Of a DNA stretch of 10,835 nt, positions 1 through 6,216 are shown one piece after another. The notes below the pieces were generated by a model, which was not told the origin of the DNA, did no database searches, and saw only the letters and a program-made list of their open reading frames with translations. Position numbers and translations under genes: made by a program. The DNA lies in NCBI GenBank assembly GCA_027296385.1, contig JAPUJD010000207.1, positions 1 through 10,835 of the forward strand. The letters are read 5' to 3'. This stretch comes from Acidobacteriota bacterium (GTDB lineage Bacteria; Acidobacteriota; Thermoanaerobaculia; Multivoradales; JAHEKO01). The stretch's first letter is position 1. Every line of letters starts with the position of its first letter.

Positions 1-336
1 CGGGGACAAGCCGTTGATCTTGAACCGAGACCGTCCTGCCTCGATGGTCAGACGTTTCTCGTCCTCGAGCTCGAGCCGCACCTCGTCGTCGACGATGGCG
101 CGAATGATCTCGATGAACTTCTTGGCCTGGACCGCCACCCCGCCGGGCGCCAACACCTCGGCTTCGCACCACGAGGTCAGCGACACATCGAGGTCTGTAG
201 CGGCCAGAGAGAGGCGATCGCCCTCGGCCCGCAAGAGAATGTGAGAGAGCACCGGAATGGTCGTTCGACGCTCTACGATCCCTTGCATGGGGCCGAGCTC
301 GGAGAGGAAGTCAGTGCGCTTGAGACGAATTTCCAT
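1..336 (-). CDS. dnaN: DNA polymerase III beta subunit (sliding clamp), N-terminal part
   Basis: The first 112 codons of the beta clamp are present; the gene continues beyond the left edge. The clamp is a ring-shaped dimer that tethers the replicative polymerase and is loaded by the complex containing DnaX, encoded at the other end of this window. The translation starts MEIRLKRTDFLSEL and continues with the typical first-domain pattern: TTIPVLSHILL, then LAATDLDVSL, then AKKFIEIIRAI. The ATG at 336 is preceded by an AGAAGG Shine-Dalgarno-like stretch (minus strand) about four bases upstream, supporting this start. It lies downstream of dnaA in the same direction, the common dnaA-dnaN arrangement. 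An AT-rich TATATTAT about 30 bp upstream could serve as a -10 element, but I see no good -35. The family is secure from the N-terminal motifs; the C-terminal two-thirds cannot be judged. Confidence 0.95.
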   Translation of the reverse strand, partial: MEIRLKRTDFLSELGPMQGIVERRTTIPVLSHILLRAEGDRLSLAATDLDVSLTSWCEAEVLAPGGVAVQAKKFIEIIRAIVDDEVRLELEDEKRLTIEAGRSRFKINGLSP

Positions 337-364
337 AGGTCCTTCTATGTCGTAGAAAGAGCGG

Positions 365-396
365 ATAATATAACACAGTCGTAGTCGTAGTAGATG
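365..396 (+). other. Candidate DnaA-trio and AT-rich unwinding element
   Basis: The plus strand reads triplets TAG-TCG-TAG-TAG at 382-393, and ATAATATAA at 365-373 on the dnaN side. The DnaA-trio consensus, read 5' to 3', is (T/A)A(G/A) repeated; TAG fits and TCG does not, so only the two adjacent TAGs nearest the GC-rich repeat, plus one more, conform. Polarity relative to dnaN is as in Bacillus. The AT patch may also contain the dnaN -10 element. Confidence 0.35.
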
Positions 397-414
397 CTGC
401 GGAAACTGCGGAAA
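397..414 (+). repeat. Tandem 9-bp repeat CTGCGGAAA x2
   Basis: Two perfect head-to-tail copies of CTGCGGAAA occupy 397-405 and 406-414. A related GTGCGGAAAC lies at 461-470 and CAGCGGAAAA at 495-504. On the dnaA-sense strand these read TTTCCGCAG and related 9-mers, two or three mismatches from the TTTTCCACA box upstream of dnaA. They may be low-affinity DnaA sites or origin iterons; this is inference from spacing and location. Confidence 0.5.
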
Positions 415-630
415 TAGGCGTCGAACCGAGTCTTGGGCAGCTTTCAGCCGGCCTCCGCAGGTGCGGAAACTGGCTGTCGAAAACGGTTCACCGGCAGCGG
501 AAAAGACGGCGCTGGCCGGCGGGCCGCTGTTCTTCCGCGTACCGTCCACTGGACGATCCACAGGATTTCCAGCCCGTGCGGCGAGTTCGCTGCAGACGAG
601 CTCTCAAACCGACACAGCCGCCGGCTGCCC

Positions 631-1917
631 CTAGGCGAAATGTTGAAGCCAGCCCTTGATCGTTCGATCGAGGTCGTGATCTTCGGTGCGTAGGTTCTCG
701 ATCTTCTGGACCGAGTACATCACCGTAGAGTGGTGCTTGTGGTTGAACTGCATGCCTATCTCCGGGTAGGAGAGGTCGGTCAACTGCTTGCACAGATACA
801 TGGCCACCTGACGGGGAAAGGCGATCTGTTTCGAGTTGTTGCGGCTCTTGATCTCGTTGACCTTGAGGCCGTAGTGGCGCCCCACGTGTTTGATGATCTC
901 GGAGGCGAGGACGCGGCGATTGCCATCCGCCAGGATGTCCTTGAGCGTCTCCTTGGTCAGCTCCAGAGTGATCGGCTTGGCAGTCAGCGAGGCAAAGGCG
1001 CTGACCCGGTTGAGTCGTCCTTCGAGCTCGCGGATGTTCGACTTGACCTGCGAGGCGATAAAGAGCGCCACATCGTCGGGCAGATCGACCTGCTCCTGAT
1101 CTGCCTTGCGTTTGAGGATGGCGATCTTGGTCTCGAGATCGGGCGGCTGGATGTCGGCGATCAAGCCCCATTCGAAACGACTGCGCAGGCGCTCTTCGAG
1201 GTAGCGGATGTCGCGCGGCGAAGAATCACACGACAGGATGATCTGCTTCTGGCGGGTGTAGAGCGTGTTGAAGGTGTGGAAGAATTCTTCCTGGGTACGC
1301 TCCTTGTTGGCCAGGAACTGGATGTCGTCGACCATCAGCACGTCGATTGAGCGGTAGCGCTCGCGAAACTCCGGCATACGATTGAAGCGCAGGGAACTGA
1401 TGAGCTCGTTGACGAATTGCTCGGCCGGAAGATACATCACCCGCAGCTGCGGGTGTTTGATGGCGATCTTGTGGCCGATGGCCTGGAGCAGGTGAGTCTT
1501 ACCCAGCCCGACGCCGGCATAGAGGAACAGCGGGTTGTAGCTCTCAGCCGGGCGATTGGCGATCGACCTCGCAGCAGCGTGGGCAAACTGGTTCGAGTTG
1601 CCGACGACGAAGGTCTTGAAAGTGTAGCGCGGGTTGAAAGCCTCGCCCAGGATGTCTCGGCGCGCGGGCACCGGCGAGTTGTCGACCGAGAACAGGACTC
1701 TGAAAGCTGAACCCTTGAGCTCGCTGATCGCGCGATCGACAGCCGGCCTGTAGCTCTGCTCCAGCGTATGAAGAAAACGCTCGCTGGGGGCGCACAGCGT
1801 GAGGCTGTCGGCACTCTGGGCATGCACCTTGAGCGGTCGAAACCAGGTGGTGAACTCCTCTGGATCCAGCTCTCTTTGTAGGTGGTCCTGGAGGCGTTGC
1901 CAGAGTGCTTGTTCCAT
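631..1917 (-). CDS. dnaA: Chromosomal replication initiator protein DnaA
   Basis: DnaA is the AAA+ ATPase that binds 9-bp boxes at oriC, forms a filament and opens the duplex. The product from the ATG at 1917 is 428 residues, slightly short for the family because domain II is short. Domain I starts MEQALWQRLQDHL and includes FTTWFRPL. Domain III carries Walker A GVGLGKTHLL (Lys140), Walker B VLMVDDIQF (Asp197/Asp198) and an arginine-rich box near RLRSRFEWGL. Domain IV ends with the DNA-binding signature YPEIGMQFNHKHHSTVM. The open frame continues upstream to a TTG at 1995, but the 26 extra residues are low-complexity and are encoded over the DnaA-box pair, so the ATG at 1917 is preferred. The Shine-Dalgarno is weak. 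The gene is followed by the putative oriC and dnaN. Confidence 0.96.
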   Translation of the reverse strand: MEQALWQRLQDHLQRELDPEEFTTWFRPLKVHAQSADSLTLCAPSERFLHTLEQSYRPAVDRAISELKGSAFRVLFSVDNSPVPARRDILGEAFNPRYTFKTFVVGNSNQFAHAAARSIANRPAESYNPLFLYAGVGLGKTHLLQAIGHKIAIKHPQLRVMYLPAEQFVNELISSLRFNRMPEFRERYRSIDVLMVDDIQFLANKERTQEEFFHTFNTLYTRQKQIILSCDSSPRDIRYLEERLRSRFEWGLIADIQPPDLETKIAILKRKADQEQVDLPDDVALFIASQVKSNIRELEGRLNRVSAFASLTAKPITLELTKETLKDILADGNRRVLASEIIKHVGRHYGLKVNEIKSRNNSKQIAFPRQVAMYLCKQLTDLSYPEIGMQFNHKHHSTVMYSVQKIENLRTEDHDLDRTIKGWLQHFA

Positions 1918-1927
1918 GCTTGATTTG

Positions 1928-1948
1928 ATTTCCACAGGTTGTGGAAAA
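1928..1948. promoter_or_regulatory. Inverted pair of DnaA boxes upstream of dnaA
   Basis: ATTTCCACA on the plus strand (1928-1936) faces TTTTCCACA on the minus strand (1940-1948), separated by three bases. The second fits the TTWTNCACA consensus perfectly; the first has one mismatch. They lie 11-31 bp upstream of the dnaA ATG, inside the predicted leader, where DnaA binding would be expected to repress its own transcription or form part of the origin. Confidence 0.7.
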
Positions 1949-2009
1949 CTTGTTGATCGTCGTCTCGGATGCGAGAGGGGCTGTTTTTCGCTCAACGAGG
2001 AAGATCAGG

Positions 2010-2037
2010 ATGTTAGCACAGCCGATCCGAACCGCAA
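2010..2037 (-). promoter_or_regulatory. Putative dnaA promoter
   Basis: On the minus strand TTGCGG (2037-2032) and TAACAT (2015-2010) are separated by 16 bases, a fair sigma70-type -35/-10 pair. Transcription would start near 2003, giving a leader of about 85 nt that contains the DnaA-box pair. The sppA stop lies just upstream, so read-through from sppA is also possible. Confidence 0.4.
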
Positions 2038-2053
2038 GAAGGCATAGAACGAG

Positions 2054-3766
2054 CTAGAAGAGGTGACTCAAGCGAGCGGTTTCGGGCGCCATCTCGAGAT
2101 TCATGGGAACGTCGAAGCTGACCGTCAGGCGATTGCGCAACCAGTGAAGTAGAAGCCCTGGGCCACCCTCGCCAGTGAGAAACTCGAACAGGGACGGAGG
2201 CTTGGGATAGAGCACCAGGCGGGTGTCTTCGAGCGCCAGACCGACCGCATCGGCGGCCGACTGCCAGGCGGCGTCGAAGCCGCCGAGCTCATCGACGAGG
2301 CCCTTGTCGAGCGCACTACGGCCGCTCCACACGCGACCTTGAGCCACGGCATCGACCGCCTCTCGGTCCATCCCACGACCGCTGGCCACGTGACCGACGA
2401 AGGTGTCGTAGACCTCGGTAATCATGCTCAGGAAGCGTTCGCGCTGGAGCGGGTTGAACGCATCGAGGGAGGAGAAAAAGTCGGCGTTGGCGCCCCGTTT
2501 GATCGTGTCGTGTGAGATTCCGAGCAGTTCTTGCTGAAAGCGCCCGGTCAGCAGGCGCCCGGCAACGACGCCGATCGACCCGGTCAGGGTCGTGGTCTCG
2601 GCCACGATGTGCTGCGCTTTGGCGGCGATGTAGTAGCCACCCGATGCTGCCAGGTTGGACATGGAGACGACCACCGGCTTGACGGCAGCCAGACGTTCGA
2701 CCTGACGGAGGATGAGATCCGAAGCCTGAGCCGAGCCGCCGGGACTGTCGATACGCAGAATCACCGCCGCGACAGAAGCGTCTTCGATCAACTCTTCGAG
2801 TACCTTGCCGAAGTCGTCCGCGCCGATGTACCTCTGACGGGTCCATGGATCGACGCCCCCCGAGCCGCGGACGATGATGCCCTGAGCGAAGGCGAGCGCG
2901 ATCTTTGTCTTACCGAGAGTCTTGCGGGGAGCTACATAGTCCTCGATGTCCGTCCAGCGCCAATCCTCGTCCAGCAACGCTTGCCAGCTCTCCTCGAACT
3001 GGTCGGGATAGGCCAGACGATCGACCAAACCGAGCGCGAGCGCCTCGCTGGCGTTGTAAGGGGCACCATCGATCAGTTGGCCGATGCGTGACACCGGTAG
3101 CTCGCGGCTTATTGCCAGATCGCTGACCACTCGTTCGAAGAGGTCGTCCAGAAGTGAGGACAGAGCCTCCCGGGCGCTGCTCGAGTGCTGGTAGTCAGTG
3201 TAGGACTCGGCGGCGCTCTTGTAGGTCCCAACGTGCTCGAACTCGGGCTCGATCTTCAGCTTGTCGAGCGTGCCGCGTAGGAAGGTCGAATCGAGGAAGA
3301 GCCCGACGAGGTTGAGCTCTCCGGCCGGAGCGAGACTGATCTTCGGGCACGCTGTCGCGACGTAGTAGGCCAGCGTGCCGTTGGTGCCTTCGCCGGCCGT
3401 TTCGAGATAGCACTCGACGACCTTGCCGTGGTCGGCGACGGCGCGGATCTGGCGGCGCAGCTCCTCGGCCTGGGCCAGGCCGAAGGTCGCCTGCTGGATA
3501 TAGACGGCGAGGCCCTTGATCCGGGAATCTGTACGCGCAGCACGCAGCGCTTGGTAGAGATCGACCAGGCTGTTGCGGGCAGAGCGGTCAAAAAACGGCA
3601 CTCTGGGTCCTGGAGCGTAGTCGACCAAGGGCTCGGCCAGTCTCAGTTTCAGGACAACATCGCCCGCCAACTGAAGGCGCTCGGTACCGCCGAAGTAGAT
3701 CGTGCCGGCAGCGATCAGCACAGCCAGCCCAATCAGGGCAAGGATGCTCAGGAGCAGCTTCTTCAT
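2054..3766 (-). CDS. sppA: Signal peptide peptidase SppA, long (67K) type
   Basis: SppA is a membrane-anchored serine/lysine protease of family S49 that degrades signal peptides left in the membrane after secretion. The 570-residue product has the long form: an N-terminal anchor (MKKLLLSILALIGLAVLIAAG), then two tandem S49-type domains. The first domain supplies the catalytic lysine in VGTYKSAAESY (Lys183). The second holds IDSPGGSAQASD and the nucleophile Ser375 in NLAASGGYYIA, followed by TLTGSIGVVAGR. These match the Lys/Ser dyad arrangement of the E. coli enzyme. The ATG at 3766 directly precedes the basic-hydrophobic anchor, so the start is well supported although no strong Shine-Dalgarno is visible. 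It is divergent from mutY and is followed on the same strand by dnaA after a promoter-containing gap. No defect is seen. Confidence 0.95.
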   Translation of the reverse strand: MKKLLLSILALIGLAVLIAAGTIYFGGTERLQLAGDVVLKLRLAEPLVDYAPGPRVPFFDRSARNSLVDLYQALRAARTDSRIKGLAVYIQQATFGLAQAEELRRQIRAVADHGKVVECYLETAGEGTNGTLAYYVATACPKISLAPAGELNLVGLFLDSTFLRGTLDKLKIEPEFEHVGTYKSAAESYTDYQHSSSAREALSSLLDDLFERVVSDLAISRELPVSRIGQLIDGAPYNASEALALGLVDRLAYPDQFEESWQALLDEDWRWTDIEDYVAPRKTLGKTKIALAFAQGIIVRGSGGVDPWTRQRYIGADDFGKVLEELIEDASVAAVILRIDSPGGSAQASDLILRQVERLAAVKPVVVSMSNLAASGGYYIAAKAQHIVAETTTLTGSIGVVAGRLLTGRFQQELLGISHDTIKRGANADFFSSLDAFNPLQRERFLSMITEVYDTFVGHVASGRGMDREAVDAVAQGRVWSGRSALDKGLVDELGGFDAAWQSAADAVGLALEDTRLVLYPKPPSLFEFLTGEGGPGLLLHWLRNRLTVSFDVPMNLEMAPETARLSHLF

Positions 3767-3852
3767 GTGACGTCAGGCCATCCAACCAACCACCAGCCGT
3801 TGGAGGGGAGCCCCCTAGAGCGGTGACAGGTGTTTTGTCGAGAGGGTTGGCA

Positions 3853-3858
3853 TATAAA
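3853..3858 (+). promoter_or_regulatory. Possible -10 element upstream of the structured block
   Basis: TATAAA (3853-3858) on the plus strand is 5/6 to the -10 consensus and would start a transcript near 3865, reading into the inverted-repeat block. No convincing -35 is correctly spaced: TTGTCG is too close and GTGACA too far. The complementary TTTATA could instead serve sppA, with a weak TTACTC about 18 bp upstream of it. Confidence 0.25.
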
Positions 3859-3894
3859 TTGCTTAGGGCTTAGAGCGAGTAAGGATCAATAAAC

Positions 3895-4025
3895 GGGGAG
3901 GTTCCTCTACCTGAGTCCACAACAGCGAGATAGCCCAAACACCTGTCTCGTCCCGCCTCAACCCGCAACACCGCCCCTGTTCATCAGGGGCACCCCCCAA
4001 CACTCCGCACCACCGGAACCTCCCC
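3895..4025 (+). other. Candidate structured RNA or regulatory element between sppA and mutY
   Basis: This part of the 346-bp divergent gap is C-rich and G-poor on the plus strand. Its ends form a perfect 11-bp inverted repeat: GGGGAGGTTCC (3895-3905) with GGAACCTCCCC (4015-4025). Inside are CGAGATAG-9 nt-CTGTCTCG (3926-3950) and GCCCCTG-TTCAT-CAGGGGC (3973-3991). Together they give a three-way-junction shape with unpaired C/A-rich linkers. The first hairpin contains G-U wobbles if read as plus-strand RNA but A-C mismatches on the minus strand, favouring a plus-strand transcript. I recognise no known RNA family or riboswitch. It could be a free small RNA, a long mutY leader element, or coincidence in GC-rich DNA. 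A minus-strand open frame across it is not convincing as a gene. Confidence 0.3.
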
Positions 4026-4112
4026 CCTTGCTTGTCCCTGTCTATCACGAATAGCCTAACAGCCCGGCCAGAGGCCTTCAGGTGGTGTCCCGACGTGCGG
4101 TAGTCTGACGAG

Positions 4113-5186
4113 ATGTTGGCCGGCGACCATGGCTCACGGCGGCTAGCACGCGATGCTCTGCTCGCTTGGTATGACGGTGCACGGCGCGACTTGCCCTGGC
4201 GCCACCGGCGGGACGCCTATGCCATCTGGGTGTCGGAGGTCATGCTGCAGCAAACCCGCGCCGACACGGTCGTTCGTTATTACGACCGCTTCTTGGAACG
4301 CTTTCCCGATGTGGCGACGCTGGCCGCGGCGACGGAGGATGAGGTCCTGGCGGCATGGTCGGGGCTGGGTTACTATCGGCGGGCTCGCAGCCTGCATGCC
4401 GCGGCGCGTGCCGTCGCGATCGCAGGGTCGTTGCCGCGCGAAGCCCGGGAGTGGGCGCAGCTGCCAGGGATCGGCGAGTATTCTGCTGCCGCCATCGCCA
4501 GCATTGCCGACGGTGAGGTGATAGCGGCTCTCGATGGCAACGTCGAGCGGGTGACCTCGCGCCTGGTGGCGAGTCGAGAGGATGCCCGGCGGGCAGCGAC
4601 GCGCCGGAAGCTCAGGAAGGTAGCCACGCAGCTGGTGGACCCGCGACGCCCTGGCGACTCGAACCAGGCGCTGATGGAACTAGGCGCCACGATCTGCCGG
4701 CCCCGCGCCCCGCGCTGCCGGGACTGCCCTCTGCGCCCATGGTGCACCGGTTTCGCCTCCGGGGCGCCGGAGCGGTTCCCGGCTGCACGTCAGCGCGGCG
4801 CGGTCGAAAGGGTGAGGCGCCAGGTGTTCGTGGCCACACTCGAGGACAGGATCCTGCTGTTTCGACGCCCCGCCGAAGCCAGCGTCATGGCGGGTTTCTG
4901 GGAGCTCCCGTGGACCGAGAGCCCACGGCGCGAAAACCAGGCGTCGCACCTGAACCGGAAGTACGGCGGTGTCTGGCACGTGGGCAGGAGCACCAGACGC
5001 GTGCGGCACACGATTACTCGCCGCCGGTTCAGCGTCTACGTCTACCCGGCGGTGTGGCTCAGCGATGGCGTTGGCGAGCCGGCAGATGGTGGTTGGTACC
5101 GACGCTCAGATCTCGCTGACCTGGCGACCTCGTCGCTAGTGCTCAAGGCGTTGGGGGATCCGATTCCGGCAGGGTGCGTTCGGTGA
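4113..5186 (+). CDS. mutY: Adenine DNA glycosylase MutY
   Basis: MutY excises adenine mispaired with 8-oxoguanine as part of the GO repair system. The 357-residue product has the full architecture. The N-terminal glycosylase domain has Glu42 in WVSEVMLQQT, the helix-hairpin-helix LPGIGEYSAAAI (117-128) and catalytic Asp141 in ALDGNVERV. The [4Fe-4S] cluster loop is C195-x6-C202-x2-C205-x5-C211. A Nudix-like C-terminal domain follows, with LLFRRP and GFWELP. The loop where characterised MutY proteins carry F-S-H for 8-oxoG recognition reads RHTITRRRF here (298-306), so Ser and His are replaced. The ATG at 4113 lies just ahead of the first conserved helix; the Shine-Dalgarno is poor. It is the only plus-strand gene, and its last 44 bp overlap the convergent cyclic-nucleotide-binding gene, with no terminator between. 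Confidence 0.95.
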   Translation: MLAGDHGSRRLARDALLAWYDGARRDLPWRHRRDAYAIWVSEVMLQQTRADTVVRYYDRFLERFPDVATLAAATEDEVLAAWSGLGYYRRARSLHAAARAVAIAGSLPREAREWAQLPGIGEYSAAAIASIADGEVIAALDGNVERVTSRLVASREDARRAATRRKLRKVATQLVDPRRPGDSNQALMELGATICRPRAPRCRDCPLRPWCTGFASGAPERFPAARQRGAVERVRRQVFVATLEDRILLFRRPAEASVMAGFWELPWTESPRRENQASHLNRKYGGVWHVGRSTRRVRHTITRRRFSVYVYPAVWLSDGVGEPADGGWYRRSDLADLATSSLVLKALGDPIPAGCVR

Positions 5187-6216
5187 TCGGCGCCGACGAA
5201 GGCTGCGACAGCACGTGCCAGCCGGCGATCTTCTGGTCGATGGCGCGCAGGCGGCTGGCGCCGAGAGCGCAGAGGATGTTGAGGAGCCGGGTAGAGGCGA
5301 CGCTGTCGATATTGAGCAACCCCTCGACAACCTCGCGTGCGATCGACAGGAGGACGGCGACGTCGTCGTGGGCCTTGGCCGACGCCGAGCGGGTCTCGTG
5401 ATCGATGAGGGCCATCTCGCCGAAGTAGTCACCGCGTTCGAGAAACGCCAGCGCCTCTTCACCGGCGCCCGGGATTCGTTTGCTGATCATCACGCGGCCT
5501 TCGAGAACGACGTACATCTTGTCGCCCGCGTCACCTTCGCGAAAGATGACCTCGCCGGCGTAGAAGCGCTCCTCGGACGAGAGCGAAGCGAGGAAATGGA
5601 TCTCCATCGATGAGAGACGCTGCTCGACGAAGACGGCGCGTCGGGATGACAGGTCGAGGCCGTCGTCGCTCCTGCGTGGCATGGCCGGAACGTCGAGCGG
5701 CGGCGCCGGCGTTCCCCGATCCGAGAAGAACGTCCCGAGCTGCGCATTGGCCCGGCGCAACTTGCTCGACAGGCTGTGCCAGAACGACCAGAGCAGCGCG
5801 AGCTCGAAACCAGCGTCTTTGTCAGCCATCGCCGCCAGACGATCGGCGTCGAAGAGTAGGAGCTCGCAAGCTTCGCGGGCGACCGCGTTACCGCTGCGAC
5901 CCTGATGGTCGATGTAGTTGGCTTCCCCGAAGAGCTGTCCCGGACTCAGAACGCCGAGCGCGAAGTCACCAATCGCTGAATTGATCCGCAGGTCGATCGC
6001 ACCGCTCAGGAGGGCGAAGGTCTCACGGGAAGGATCACCCTGGCGAAAGATATAGGCACCCGGAGCGAAGAGGTGGCGCCAAGCGCAGGCCGCGAGCCGA
6101 CTCAAGAGCTCGTCATTGAAGTGCGAGAACGCGTCGAAGTCCCGCAGCTGCTCGGAGATCTCCATAGGCAGTCGATTTTCTTGGCGTCGAGAGACGCGCC
6201 CTATGAAAAAAGTCAC
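5143..6216 (-). CDS. Protein with two tandem cyclic nucleotide-binding domains
   Basis: Two Crp/PKA-type cNMP-binding domains are visible, at roughly residues 25-135 and 205-320, joined by a linker with a hydrophilic, Pro-rich segment. Both carry the phosphate-binding-cassette pattern: LFGEANYIDHQGRSGNAVA in the first and YFGEMALIDHETRSASAKA in the second, each with the Gly-Glu and Arg expected to contact the cyclic nucleotide. The turn before it, FREGDAGDKMYVVLEGRV in the second, is also typical. No helix-turn-helix, kinase, nuclease, channel or membrane segment is seen, so it may be a soluble cAMP/cGMP sensor acting through a partner. The start is uncertain: GTG at 6216 overlaps the aminotransferase stop as GTGA, while ATG at 6165 begins MEISEQLRDFD, nearer the domain. 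The overlap implies translational coupling. The 3' end overlaps mutY. Function unknown. Confidence 0.8.
   Translation of the reverse strand: MTFFIGRVSRRQENRLPMEISEQLRDFDAFSHFNDELLSRLAACAWRHLFAPGAYIFRQGDPSRETFALLSGAIDLRINSAIGDFALGVLSPGQLFGEANYIDHQGRSGNAVAREACELLLFDADRLAAMADKDAGFELALLWSFWHSLSSKLRRANAQLGTFFSDRGTPAPPLDVPAMPRRSDDGLDLSSRRAVFVEQRLSSMEIHFLASLSSEERFYAGEVIFREGDAGDKMYVVLEGRVMISKRIPGAGEEALAFLERGDYFGEMALIDHETRSASAKAHDDVAVLLSIAREVVEGLLNIDSVASTRLLNILCALGASRLRAIDQKIAGWHVLSQPSSAPITERTLPESDPPTP

Larger units (their letters stand above)
337..630. other. Putative oriC in the dnaA-dnaN gap
   Basis: This 294-bp gap has no credible gene. Read on the dnaA-sense (minus) strand it holds a CGATCCACA-type box (554-562, opposite strand, 7/9 to TTATCCACA), TTTTCGACA (475-483, 8/9 to the TTTTCCACA box near dnaA), GTTTCCGCA-like 9-mers (461-470 and tandem at 397-414), then CTACTACGACTACGACT and finally an AT patch ATAATATAA (365-373). 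The order boxes, GC-rich spacer, CTA/TAG triplets, AT-rich DNA, dnaN matches the unwinding region of the Bacillus dnaA-dnaN origin. A short inverted repeat CAGCC-GCC-GGCTG (615-627) sits just after the dnaA stop and lacks a T-run. Origin function is inferred from location and motif order; the boxes are mostly degenerate. Confidence 0.55.

Noticed and set aside
730..1350. 206-codon plus-strand open frame opposite dnaA
   Set aside because: It lies antisense to the conserved AAA+ domain of DnaA, and its translation resembles no family.
3973..3991. CTGATGA motif suggesting a hammerhead ribozyme on the minus strand
   Set aside because: The required GAAA core and three-stem arrangement are absent; the motif is just the loop side of the GCCCCTG hairpin.
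3863..4048. 61-codon minus-strand open frame in the sppA-mutY gap
   Set aside because: GTG start, no Shine-Dalgarno, low-complexity content and overlap with the inverted-repeat block; no support as a gene.
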